Assembly (NCBI GenBank): GCA_947454485.1
Contig: CANGJJ010000004.1
Span: 1 to 64,000 of the forward strand
Length of the DNA stretch: 64,000 bases
Origin: Beijerinckiaceae bacterium
GTDB lineage: Bacteria > Pseudomonadota > Alphaproteobacteria > Rhizobiales > Beijerinckiaceae
Reading direction: 5' to 3'
The position numbers were made by a program, and so were the translations under genes. The notes under the pieces are model-generated. The model worked only from the letters and a program-made list of their open reading frames with translations, was not told the origin of the DNA and did not search any database. This document shows positions 8,286-15,827 of this stretch, piece by piece (the stretch's first letter is position 1; every line of letters begins with the position of its first letter).

Positions 8286-9103
8286 GCGGCAGCTCGCAAG
8301 ATGAGGGCCTGTGCCTGGTAATGGGCAAAACACGGCAGGCTGGGATCTTGTGAGATGGCGAGTACTTTGGTGAGCCCATCAGCATGGCAGCACAAAGGCG
8401 CAATGACGGAGAAACTGTCACGGCTGAGAATGGCCTCGCCACTGCGCGGATCAACCAGGGCGCTCACCTCTCGACCCTCATGCTGGCTTTTCGAATAATA
8501 GATGGCCGAGGTCGCACAGGCACCATCCTTCAGTGTACCGGCAAAGCGCAGCGCGTTGGGGTCTGAAGGATCGCGCAGATGGATGGCCTCTTCATGCGCG
8601 CCCATGACGCGAAGATCCCCGCCTGCATTGATACAGGCGCTGAGGATGCCTTGCTGGCTCAGGGCATCGATCGCGCGGTCAACCGCAAAGCCTTTGGCGA
8701 TGCCACCCAGATCAAGACGAAGGGGCGCACTGGCGCGCACACTCTGTTCGTCGAGAATGAGATGTCGCAGGCTGGACTGGGGTGCCTCTTCGCCCTTGGG
8801 CAGAAGGCCCCAGCTGGCAAGGCGCGGAGCGATGGCGCAGTCAAACAGGCCGCCGGAGCGCTCATGCAAATCAAGCGCAGTGGCGAGCAATTGCGCGGTC
8901 CAGTCATCGACGCGCTGGGCGCTTAAATGCGCGGCGCGGTTGATGCGCGATATGTCGGACTGGGGTTCAAAGAGTGACATCAAACTTTGCACCCGCGCTA
9001 TGGCGGCGAATGCATCATCCATGGCCCGCTGCGCAATGGCACGATCACAGGCTTCGAGCCTGATCTCGACAAAAGTGCCAAGAAGCGGGCGCATGGCTTT
9101 CAT
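8282..9103 (-). CDS. apbE: FAD:protein FMN transferase ApbE
   Basis: ApbE moves FMN from FAD onto a Thr/Ser of a partner protein, making a covalent flavoprotein. The 273-residue protein shows the Mg/FAD-binding core LDLGGIAKGFAVDRA (about 148-162), INAGGDLRVMG and the C-terminal DGLTKVL in place of the commoner DALSTAL. The N-terminus (MKAMRPLLGTFVEIRLE) begins at once with the domain and has no Sec, Tat or lipoprotein signal, which is unusual for a gene whose neighbour is an exported flavin carrier. Flavinylation may happen before export, or the protein may leave by another route. Its start shares one base with the stop of the upstream FMN-binding gene. Confidence 0.93.
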   Translation of the reverse strand: MKAMRPLLGTFVEIRLEACDRAIAQRAMDDAFAAIARVQSLMSLFEPQSDISRINRAAHLSAQRVDDWTAQLLATALDLHERSGGLFDCAIAPRLASWGLLPKGEEAPQSSLRHLILDEQSVRASAPLRLDLGGIAKGFAVDRAIDALSQQGILSACINAGGDLRVMGAHEEAIHLRDPSDPNALRFAGTLKDGACATSAIYYSKSQHEGREVSALVDPRSGEAILSRDSFSVIAPLCCHADGLTKVLAISQDPSLPCFAHYQAQALILRAAA

Positions 9104-9639
9104 CAGTGACCTTTCAGTGCAAGGTCATGCATGACCATCAAGCGCTTCACGCCATCGGTCAAATGTTTGCACGACAGGGTCGCGCCGGAGATATTTTTGA
9201 TGTCCTGATTGAGCTTCAAAGTGGCACTGGCAGTCTTGCCGGTGAATTGCGCCCGCCAACTGGCTTCGGCCACTTCATAGCCATAAGATTCCATATAGGT
9301 CACGATCTCGATGGCTTTGATCGTGCCATTGGCATTGATCGCCAGCGCATAGGTGATCATCTCATGCTTGCCCACGACATCATCAAGAATGAACCAATCG
9401 CCCTTCGCGCTGCGCCAGACCCGCTCGGTGCGAAAAGGTTCGCGCACCGAGGAGGCTGATTGCATCTGCGCGCGCTGTGCGTCGCTGAGGGTGAAAGAGT
9501 GACGGGTGAGGGCTTGGCCGGGAAAGAGACGCTGCTGGGCTTGCTCCACAGTGAGATTGATGCGCGGCCCCGCAATAGCCGGGCCGTGAATGGCAGCGAT
9601 TGGCAGGAGAGCGAGGCTGAGGGCGGGGGTCCATTTCAT
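9103..9639 (-). CDS. Exported FMN-binding-domain protein (ApbE target)
   Basis: A 178-residue periplasmic protein with a Sec signal peptide (1-24, ending PAIAG). Its C-terminal FMN-binding domain resembles NqrC/RnfG. The flavinylation motif DIKNISGATLS is present, and Thr154 in SGAT is the expected covalent FMN attachment residue. The rest (AINANGTIKAIEIVTYMESYG, and VAEASWRAQFTGK) fits the domain. It lies directly between the outer-membrane protein and apbE, so ApbE here very probably modifies it. The product would be a soluble one-flavin electron carrier in the periplasm. The ATG at 9639 begins ten bases after the upstream stop. Confidence 0.88.
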   Translation of the reverse strand: MKWTPALSLALLPIAAIHGPAIAGPRINLTVEQAQQRLFPGQALTRHSFTLSDAQRAQMQSASSVREPFRTERVWRSAKGDWFILDDVVGKHEMITYALAINANGTIKAIEIVTYMESYGYEVAEASWRAQFTGKTASATLKLNQDIKNISGATLSCKHLTDGVKRLMVMHDLALKGH

Positions 9640-9649
9640 GACATCACAC

Positions 9650-10525
9650 TCACAAAGGCATGCCGAATTTGAAGATGACTTCGTGGCGTGAATGGCTGTC
9701 CCAGACATAGCCGCCCGAACATTCAACCGTGCCTGTCGACCAGCATTTGCCCAGCGCAGGTTGCATGCGCCATGCGGCAGTCACCCACCAATCTTTGGTG
9801 GCGTAATGGATATTGGGGCCGATGAAATGAGCGCGCTGGGTCTGCGTGTTGAAGGCATAGCCTTCGAAATCGTTATGGAAGCGATATTCCACACCAGCCG
9901 TCCAATTGGGAGCGAAGCGATAGGAGGTGCCGGCCAAAAGATCCATCATGCTTTCGTGGCCAATTTCGAGCTTGTCGAATTTCACCTTCTCAATGGCAAA
10001 ATGCAGATTGGCGGCGAGGACGAGTTTGTCATCCATGAAGTTCGACTGAAGCAGCAAACGGCCTTCCAACTCATCCTTCACAGCGCCCGTTGTCGTCTCG
10101 AGATAAAAGCCGATACCGAGCGGATCGGTGACAGGATTGGTCAGGCGCCAGATCGCTTCCAGTGAGACACCATCGACGCGGCTGCGATTATAGCGGTCTG
10201 TGCCAGCGCTGCTGGGCACAAGCCAGCCGGCAGTCGATCCATCTGGATAGTTACGCCAGGCGCTGACCGAGCTTGTGTTGAGATAAGCGGAGAGTTGGAA
10301 ATTCTCGCTCACGCCATATTCGACCTCGGTGCGAGCTTGCCAGAGGTCATATTTGCCCTGCGCCTGCGAGCGATTGAGCTGCAAGCGCTGCTCAAACTCC
10401 ATCGTGCCTTTGGGCTGCAGGTCGAGCGTATAGATCCAACCGAAGGAGCCTTCGCCCGCTTGGGCCGTTGCGACGCATGAAAGAAGAAGCGCGCAGGCGA
10501 TGAGGTGTCTGGCGGATGAGAACAT
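9650..10525 (-). CDS. Outer-membrane beta-barrel-like protein, first gene of flavinylation operon
   Basis: A 291-residue exported protein with a signal peptide (1-23, ATAQA) and then GEGSFGWIYTLDLQPKGTME. The mature chain alternates polar and aromatic residues in barrel-like strands (EFEQRLQLN, RTEVEYGVSENFQLSAYLN, AGVEYRFHNDF, DWWVTAAWRM) and ends EVIFKFGMPL. It may belong to a DUF6662-like group, but I am not certain. Two cysteines near the C-terminus (GKCWSTGTVECSGG) may form a disulfide. The ATG at 10525 follows AGGGG. As first gene of the operon it could form a pore, or a path for substrate or electrons across the outer membrane (inference). Confidence 0.75.
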   Translation of the reverse strand: MFSSARHLIACALLLSCVATAQAGEGSFGWIYTLDLQPKGTMEFEQRLQLNRSQAQGKYDLWQARTEVEYGVSENFQLSAYLNTSSVSAWRNYPDGSTAGWLVPSSAGTDRYNRSRVDGVSLEAIWRLTNPVTDPLGIGFYLETTTGAVKDELEGRLLLQSNFMDDKLVLAANLHFAIEKVKFDKLEIGHESMMDLLAGTSYRFAPNWTAGVEYRFHNDFEGYAFNTQTQRAHFIGPNIHYATKDWWVTAAWRMQPALGKCWSTGTVECSGGYVWDSHSRHEVIFKFGMPL

Positions 10526-10819
10526 TGTTATGCCCCTGATGTGATCTTCATCTGGAATGAAACCAGCGATCTTCTGGGTCAATCAGGGGAGCTTTTCATT
10601 GGATTTATTCTAATCAAACGAAAGAGCATTTTTCCTTTATTTTCCGCGCTTTCACCGCCTTCGGTGGATGAACTTTATTCTTGTTCCAAACTGGCTCCCT
10701 CTGCACTCCGTTCGCTTGAGCGCGCCGTCCGGTTCCTTGCTGCTTGAAGAAATCTGTAGGGCGCGTATGATGATGAGAGTTTGAAACGTTTATTTTTTAA
10801 GACTTTTGAGGAGAAGCAG
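10526..10819. other. Divergent intergenic region between flavinylation operon and tadE-like genes
   Basis: No gene is convincing here. The region is AT-rich around 10590-10650 and must hold divergent promoters. On the minus strand TTGATTAGAATAAATCC (10602-10618) is AT-rich and could be an operator. GAGGAGAAGCAG just before 10820 is the ribosome site of the first tadE-like gene. Confidence 0.4.
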
Positions 10820-11440
10820 ATGCTTCGTTTCTCGCCCCTGCGCCGATTCATCAAACATCGCGAAGGCGCTGCGGCCGTCGAATTTGCGATCTTGTCGCTG
10901 CCCTTTCTGGGGCTGGTCTTTGCCATTATCTCCTCGGCCTATGAGCAATTTCTTATCAGTGCGATGGACCGTGCGGTGATGGACATTACGGTGGGTATTC
11001 GCACGGGTAATATTCAGCTCACCAATCTGACAAGCCCGGAGTCGGTCTCCAATCTGGTGTGCAACCGCATCAAAATCTCGATTGATTGTAGCCAGCTGCA
11101 AATCTCACTCTGGAGCAAAGATTGCCGAAACAATGGCAATTGCTGGGCTTCGGAGGGCTATGGGCAGAGCAGTGACGCCAACCCAGCTTTTGCCGCTGGT
11201 TTGGAGCGCGTGAGAAAACGCCCTGTTCTGGGGGAGAATTCATTTTTGTCAGATGTCGGCGGCAGTACCGTGTCGGTCTATAAAGAACGCTACAGTAATT
11301 ATCTCATCGTCGCCTATCCGCTGTCGAATTGGAATTTGTTCTGGGATGCTTTGTCGTCCGTGAGAGATGGGACGAGCCAGACGCGCGCGGCTGTTTCAGT
11401 CGGCATGTGGATCAATGATCCTTCAGTCCAATATATGTGA
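10820..11440 (+). CDS. TadE-like pilus-assembly protein
   Basis: A 206-residue protein with the TadE layout: a short basic N-terminus (LRRFIKHREG), the motif AAAVEFAILSLPFLGLVFAI that opens a single membrane helix (about 14-40), and a periplasmic domain with several cysteines (CNRIKISIDCSQ, CRNNGNCWA). TadE proteins are minor pseudopilins of Flp/Tad pili. The start at 10820 was chosen for its GAGGAGA ribosome site; an in-frame start at 10781 lacks one. Two further Tad-like genes follow within a few bases. No tadA, tadB, tadC, cpaB or flp gene is seen in this window. Confidence 0.8.
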   Translation: MLRFSPLRRFIKHREGAAAVEFAILSLPFLGLVFAIISSAYEQFLISAMDRAVMDITVGIRTGNIQLTNLTSPESVSNLVCNRIKISIDCSQLQISLWSKDCRNNGNCWASEGYGQSSDANPAFAAGLERVRKRPVLGENSFLSDVGGSTVSVYKERYSNYLIVAYPLSNWNLFWDALSSVRDGTSQTRAAVSVGMWINDPSVQYM

Positions 11441-11444
11441 GGAC

Positions 11445-12179
11445 ATGATGGGTCTTCTTCATCGCATATTTCAGTTTTGCAAAGACAGGGCTGGCGGCTC
11501 ACTCATCGAGTTTGCTTTGTTATTTCCGGCTCTGCTTGTTCTGTTCTTGGGCTTTAACGAGGTTGCGCGGGCGGGGCGGGCCTATCAGCATCTCGAGGCC
11601 TATACCAATACAGCCGCTTACGATATCGCGGGCATTCTGGCTTATGACAAAGATGCGAATGCGCTCAATGTGACGGGCGAGCATCTGCGCGAGATGATTG
11701 AGCGCTTCTTCTTGATCGCGCCCGGCTTTTCGCGCCCTGGTGTGCAGGCTTTTGGCGGCACATCCGCCACAGCCCGCATTGGCATTTCCATGGTGCGCAT
11801 GGTGCAAAAGCCGGGAATGTCCATAAATATGGGTAGTTACGCTTTCACACCGCGCGTGGTTTGGTCCTTTGGGACCGACGCTGTGGCGATGCGCAAATGT
11901 GGTGACCTGAAAATCATCGACATGATGTCGGGTTGGGCGCTGACAACAATTCCCATTGGGGTTGTTCAAAGTGGCGCTTTGATCATTGTGGATGCAACGG
12001 CAAAATATAACAGCATTTTTGGAACACCTTATTTGCGCAATCGCGAATTCAAATCGGTCGGTTATTTTCCGGTGCGCAATTGGCGGCAATTTGATGCTTC
12101 AACAGGTGTGGCCACTTATCCGCGCTGGGTGGGCGATACGGCAGGTGGATACACGGGAACCATATGTCCGAATATATGA
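11445..12179 (+). CDS. TadE/TadG-like pilus-assembly protein
   Basis: A 244-residue protein with the same design as its upstream neighbour: basic N-terminus, then GGSLIEFALLFPALLVLFLG as the TadE motif and single membrane helix (about 18-37), then a periplasmic part of unknown fold. The start is ATG 11445 or 11448, following TGAGGA that overlaps the upstream stop region, so the two genes are probably cotranslated. It is a likely minor pseudopilin. The gene is visibly AT-richer than the house-keeping genes around it. Confidence 0.75.
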   Translation: MMGLLHRIFQFCKDRAGGSLIEFALLFPALLVLFLGFNEVARAGRAYQHLEAYTNTAAYDIAGILAYDKDANALNVTGEHLREMIERFFLIAPGFSRPGVQAFGGTSATARIGISMVRMVQKPGMSINMGSYAFTPRVVWSFGTDAVAMRKCGDLKIIDMMSGWALTTIPIGVVQSGALIIVDATAKYNSIFGTPYLRNREFKSVGYFPVRNWRQFDASTGVATYPRWVGDTAGGYTGTICPNI

Positions 12180-12254
12180 AAAACCTTGCTTTTCAGGGCT
12201 TTTCATGCAATGAGTGATCATCATTTTTGAGCGATTTTTCATCAGGTTTTTGCC

Positions 12255-14267
12255 ATGTCCTTTCATCCAAAGAGCTTTGTCGCTCGTCTGCTGGCGCGTT
12301 TCTGGCGCTCGCGTCAAGGCAATATCGCTTTATTGACCGGACTGCTCATCTTCCCGATGTTGGCGATGATTGGCCTTGCCGTGGACTATGGCACGGCAAG
12401 TTTGTTGCGCGCGCGCCTCGATAAGGCAGCTCAGGCTGGCGCTCTGTCCGGCGCTAATCAAGCCCGCAATTATCTTCAAAGCTTTGGCCTGTCCAATACA
12501 TCGCAAGATGATAAAGCTAAAGCGACAGGGCAGAATGTCGCTTATGATACATTTTTGAGCCAGATGGATAAGCCCAAGCAATTCGTTTTGACCCTGCTGG
12601 AAGTGAAGGTGACGCGTACTGGCAATACGCTCTCCTCCGAGGTCAATTATGAAGGATATTACGCGCCTGATTTTGGAAAGCTCTTTGGCATCAATCGAAT
12701 CGCGGTCAATGGGCAGGGGACGCTCATTCTCGGCATGGTCGACAATCCCTCCAATACGCGCGTGCTGGAAGAGATCTGGACGGATGCGGCTATTGCCGAC
12801 GGCAAGTCCTCGACGCTCGGAATCGACAAATATCGAGATTGGACCATTTCTTCGCCCGATTTCAACGGCACGACATCCGGTGGGCGGATGGATTTCGGGA
12901 CTATCTTGCCAACGGGAGATTCGCGCGCCGGTTGGAGCGCTATTCGTATCGGTAAAGGTTATAACGATGTTCTGTCGAAGAAGGTCTTTCTTCCGGCAGG
13001 TGCTTATGAGTTGCGCTATTGGTACAAATCAGCGGTCGAATATCCGCAATATAAGCCCGCTTATATTTGCCACATCATGCGGGAATCTTTGGACTGGGCC
13101 GATGATGGGCGCTGGCGAGCCTGGGGCTCATCAGTTCTGAGCACGGATGATCCTTTTACGACGCGTATCGGGACATTTCTGGATCCGATTTCCGGCGATC
13201 CGCGTTTGGCCACAACAGCACCCAGCACAGTACAGGCCTATAATGCGAATGGCACTGAGGCCAATAATCGTATTGATGATTGTGTCTATGCCCATAACTG
13301 GGTTCAGCGCGCTGTCAAATTTACCATCACGGACACTGGATATTTCTGGCTGAGCTTTGCCACAGAATATCCCGCCGTTTCAAAGACGAAAAATGGTGCC
13401 TTTATCGGCAAGGTCACGATGTGCATTCTCGTTTGTACTGAGACGCAGGTCGACAATATGCCGTGGTATGCGCTGAAAGGCAGCCGCACTCATACACTCA
13501 TGGCCGATAGTTTTGAAACGCCAGCCCTCACCGGTTTGACGAAATCGGCCGTCATAGACTGGATCCCATGGTGGAATCAGGGGGATCCCAGTGTGTTGGG
13601 GTCCGGCACCTATTCCAGCACTTATGAGCCCAATTCATCGGCCCAGATGTGGCATCCCAGACGCTGGAATTCCATGCCGGGGACTATGACCTATTACAAT
13701 ACCACCGGCACGACGGAGAATGGATCCTCAAGTGCAGGTTCCCAACATGCAGGATTGGGTGCTTTCGGCGGCACCAATACGATTTGGCGACGCGTTCTGC
13801 TCACGCCGGGTCTCTATCTGTATAATGTGTCGCTGCGCGAGACGGGTGATGCCATGGGTTGCATCACGGTTGGCACATCCTATGACTCGCGAGATGTCTA
13901 TTATGACATGGGAAATGGGGATGGGCTGGCATACAGAAAGATCTATGACTATTCGGCCTGGTGCAACTATATCGGTCCAATATGGAATCGTCAGAGCAAT
14001 TGCGTGGCAGTTACGGCGACGCGCTTTTATGACTTTGGTGTCTTCATTTCCAATACAATGCAGGCGGGATCATCGCTCCGGCTCGATGACGTGCAGGTTC
14101 AGGCCTATAGGGGGCCATCCGAAATGCCTTATGCCAATCAATGGAAGTATTCCTTCACCGGCTGCGCCAGAAGCATATTCGCCTCGGCAGCTGGTATGGA
14201 CTGGGGGCCTACCGTTCGCGAATTCTACAAGAACCGCGTGATTGTTTATTTCAATCCGATGCAGTGA
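12255..14267 (+). CDS. Large TadG-like protein with beta-sandwich-like C-terminal region
   Basis: A 670-residue protein. The N-terminus has the TadG pattern: SRQGNIALLTGLLIFPMLAM with a single membrane helix (about 22-48), then DYGTASLLRARLDKAAQAGA. TadG proteins usually carry a von Willebrand A domain with a MIDAS motif; none is recognisable. Instead about 500 residues look like at least two jelly-roll or carbohydrate-binding-type modules. One has GWSAIRIGKGYND and LPAGAYELRYWYKSA; the other runs from ADSFETPALTG through LLTPGLYLYNVSL to SLRLDDVQVQAY. This suggests a pilus-associated adhesin or surface protein (inference). It follows two TadE-like genes in what looks like one operon. Confidence 0.72.
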   Translation: MSFHPKSFVARLLARFWRSRQGNIALLTGLLIFPMLAMIGLAVDYGTASLLRARLDKAAQAGALSGANQARNYLQSFGLSNTSQDDKAKATGQNVAYDTFLSQMDKPKQFVLTLLEVKVTRTGNTLSSEVNYEGYYAPDFGKLFGINRIAVNGQGTLILGMVDNPSNTRVLEEIWTDAAIADGKSSTLGIDKYRDWTISSPDFNGTTSGGRMDFGTILPTGDSRAGWSAIRIGKGYNDVLSKKVFLPAGAYELRYWYKSAVEYPQYKPAYICHIMRESLDWADDGRWRAWGSSVLSTDDPFTTRIGTFLDPISGDPRLATTAPSTVQAYNANGTEANNRIDDCVYAHNWVQRAVKFTITDTGYFWLSFATEYPAVSKTKNGAFIGKVTMCILVCTETQVDNMPWYALKGSRTHTLMADSFETPALTGLTKSAVIDWIPWWNQGDPSVLGSGTYSSTYEPNSSAQMWHPRRWNSMPGTMTYYNTTGTTENGSSSAGSQHAGLGAFGGTNTIWRRVLLTPGLYLYNVSLRETGDAMGCITVGTSYDSRDVYYDMGNGDGLAYRKIYDYSAWCNYIGPIWNRQSNCVAVTATRFYDFGVFISNTMQAGSSLRLDDVQVQAYRGPSEMPYANQWKYSFTGCARSIFASAAGMDWGPTVREFYKNRVIVYFNPMQ

Positions 14268-14322
14268 GTGACGTGAGGCCTTCGCCTGCGCCTCGTCTTT
14301 TTTGTTGATAGCAAACCCTGCG

Positions 14323-14390
14323 CGCCCTTCTCCCAGAGGGAGAAGGTGCCCGCGGATGCGGGCGGATGAGGGGATCGGATCTGCGTCGAG
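14323..14390 (+). repeat. Dispersed palindromic repeat, family A
   Basis: The unit consists of a CTTCTCCC-N4-GGGAGAAGG palindrome, then GCGGATG-rich spacer and GGATGAGGGGATCGG. The same unit recurs at 14590-14660, 16991-17042, 31623-31674, 31708-31770, 31815-31869, 34458-34511 and 34555-34612, in both orientations and always between genes. Confidence 0.85.
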
Positions 14391-14400
14391 AGAGGCACCA

Positions 14401-14580
14401 TCCACCCTCCCCTTGAGGGGGAGGGTCGGCGCGCTTGCGCGACGGGGTGGCACTGCTCGCGGTAGCAAGCGACCAAATGCGAAGCTCACGACAATAGTTT
14501 TGCGCGCGGATGCGCGCGCTCGCCCCATCCCGTCATTGCTCCGCAATGCCGACCTTCCCCCTCGAGGGGGAGGTGGGGCG
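14401..14580. repeat. Inverted pair of family-B palindromic repeats
   Basis: Bases 14405-14450 carry CCCTCCCCTTGAGGGGGAGG, then a GCGC-N-GCGC stem and GACGGGGTGG. Bases 14521-14580 carry the same unit inverted (CGCCCCATCCCGTC, then CCTTCCCCCTCGAGGGGGAGG). The two face each other and lie inside the family-A cluster. Confidence 0.75.
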
Positions 14581-14589
14581 TTCTTCATT

Positions 14590-14660
14590 CTGAAAGCCTC
14601 GATCCCCTTATCAGTCAGCTGCGCTGACAGCTTCTCCCATTGGGAGAAGCGGGTGCCTCT
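14590..14660 (-). repeat. Dispersed palindromic repeat, family A (inverted copy)
   Basis: It reads GAAAGCCTCGATCCCCTTAT, then a CAGCTGCGCTG stem and GCTTCTCCCATTGGGAGAAGC. It is the same unit as 14323 in opposite orientation and closely matches 34555-34612. Confidence 0.82.
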
Positions 14661-14702
14661 TCATTTTAGACTCAGCAAACCTTGCGCGCCCATCGCCCAA
14701 CA

Positions 14703-14729
14703 AAAAGGCCGGCATGACTGCCGGCCTTT
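14703..14729 (-). terminator. rpoH: Rho-independent terminator of rpoH
   Basis: On the minus strand GGCCGGCA and TGCCGGCC form a stem followed by TTTTTG, 22 bases after the rpoH stop. Confidence 0.85.
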
Positions 14730-14751
14730 GCCTATTCTCTTTCACCCGAAC

Positions 14752-15663
14752 TTATGCGCCGGGGCGATGTTCCAGCGCCATGGGGGCGGGCAGGGCTTCG
14801 AGCTGGGTCAGGCCGTCCTTTACAGCCTTTTGCACCTTCTCAAAGGCGCGCACTTCGATCTGGCGCACGCGTTCGCGAGAGATGTTGAATTCGGCAGACA
14901 GTTCTTCCAGCGTGACAGGCTCATCCATCAGGCGGCGCGCTTCGAAGATGCGGCGCTCGCGCTCGTTGAGAACGCTGAGCGAATTGCGCAGCGCAGCGAG
15001 GCGATTGTCGCTCTCCTCCTGCTCAACGAGGATGGCCTCTTGGTTGGTGGAATTGTCCACCAGCCAGTCCTGCCACTCACCACCTTCGCCCTCTTGGCGA
15101 ATGGGTGCATTGAGAGACGCGTCCCCGCTCATGCGGCGGTTCATATCCACCACATCCTGTTCGGTGACACCCAGGCGATGGGCAATGGTCTTCACCTGAT
15201 CGGGGCGCATATCGCCCTCTTCCAGCGCAGAGATCTGGCTCTTGGCCTTGCGCAGGTTGAAGAACAGTTTCTTCTGGTTCGCGGTCGTGCCCATTTTCAC
15301 GAGCGACCATGAGCGCAGGATATATTCCTGGATAGCCGCGCGGATCCACCACATCGCATAAGTGGCGAGGCGGAAGCCTTTATCCGGCTCAAAGCGTTTG
15401 ACGGCCTGCATCAGGCCGACATTGCCTTCGGACACGACTTCGCCAATCGGCAGCCCATAGCCGCGATAACCCATAGCGATTTTCGCGACGAGGCGCAGAT
15501 GCGAGGTGACGAGCTTTTGCGCCGCATCGCGGTCGCCATGCTCACGCCAGCTCTTGGCCAACATATATTCTTCTTCCGGCGCCAGCATCGGAAAGCGCCG
15601 GATCTCCGTGAGGTAGCGTGAGAGCCCACCTTCAGCGGCAATGATAGGAAGTGCAGCAGCCAT
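14752..15663 (-). CDS. rpoH: RNA polymerase sigma-32 factor RpoH
   Basis: This 303-residue alternative sigma factor directs transcription of heat-shock and stress genes. Visible parts are region 2 (HLRLVAKIAMGYRGYGLPIG, then EGNVGLMQAVKRFEPDKGFR and ATYAMWWIRAAIQEYILRS), the RpoH-specific box QKKLFFNLRK (about 132-141), and region 4 with the helix-turn-helix LEELSAEFNISRERVRQIE near the C-terminus. The ATG at 15663 has a very strong ribosome site, AAGGAGGTTG. It stands alone, 164 bases downstream of rluD, and ends in a hairpin terminator. Many Hyphomicrobiales have two or more RpoH paralogs; which one this is cannot be told. Confidence 0.95.
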   Translation of the reverse strand: MAAALPIIAAEGGLSRYLTEIRRFPMLAPEEEYMLAKSWREHGDRDAAQKLVTSHLRLVAKIAMGYRGYGLPIGEVVSEGNVGLMQAVKRFEPDKGFRLATYAMWWIRAAIQEYILRSWSLVKMGTTANQKKLFFNLRKAKSQISALEEGDMRPDQVKTIAHRLGVTEQDVVDMNRRMSGDASLNAPIRQEGEGGEWQDWLVDNSTNQEAILVEQEESDNRLAALRNSLSVLNERERRIFEARRLMDEPVTLEELSAEFNISRERVRQIEVRAFEKVQKAVKDGLTQLEALPAPMALEHRPGA

Positions 15664-15827
15664 TCCAACAACCTCCTTAGAACCCCCCTCAGGGCAGGTC
15701 CGACAACAGCTGCGTTACGAACGCCAGCCATCGAAGGATCTATATAGGGTCGCCTGACCATGGCTGAAAGAGGGCAAACAGGGGTCAGAAACACGGAGTT
15801 TGAGATAACAAAAGCGTCAGCGGCGCT

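Larger units (their letters stand above)
14268..14751. other. Gene-free cluster of dispersed palindromic repeats
   Basis: The stretch between the tadG-like gene and rpoH holds no credible gene; open frames running through it are made of repeats. It contains four repeat units in both orientations (14323-14390, 14401-14450, 14521-14580 inverted, 14590-14660 inverted) and ends with the rpoH terminator. Confidence 0.8.

Noticed and set aside
10602-10618. Possible Irr/ICE-type iron operator upstream of the flavinylation operon
   Set aside because: On the minus strand only one half (TTAGAAT) resembles the Irr motif; the second half does not match. Too weak to call.
14302-15312. Open frame (336 codons) on the plus strand running from the repeat cluster into rpoH antisense
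   Set aside because: The N-terminal part is made of palindromic repeats and the rest is antisense to rpoH.
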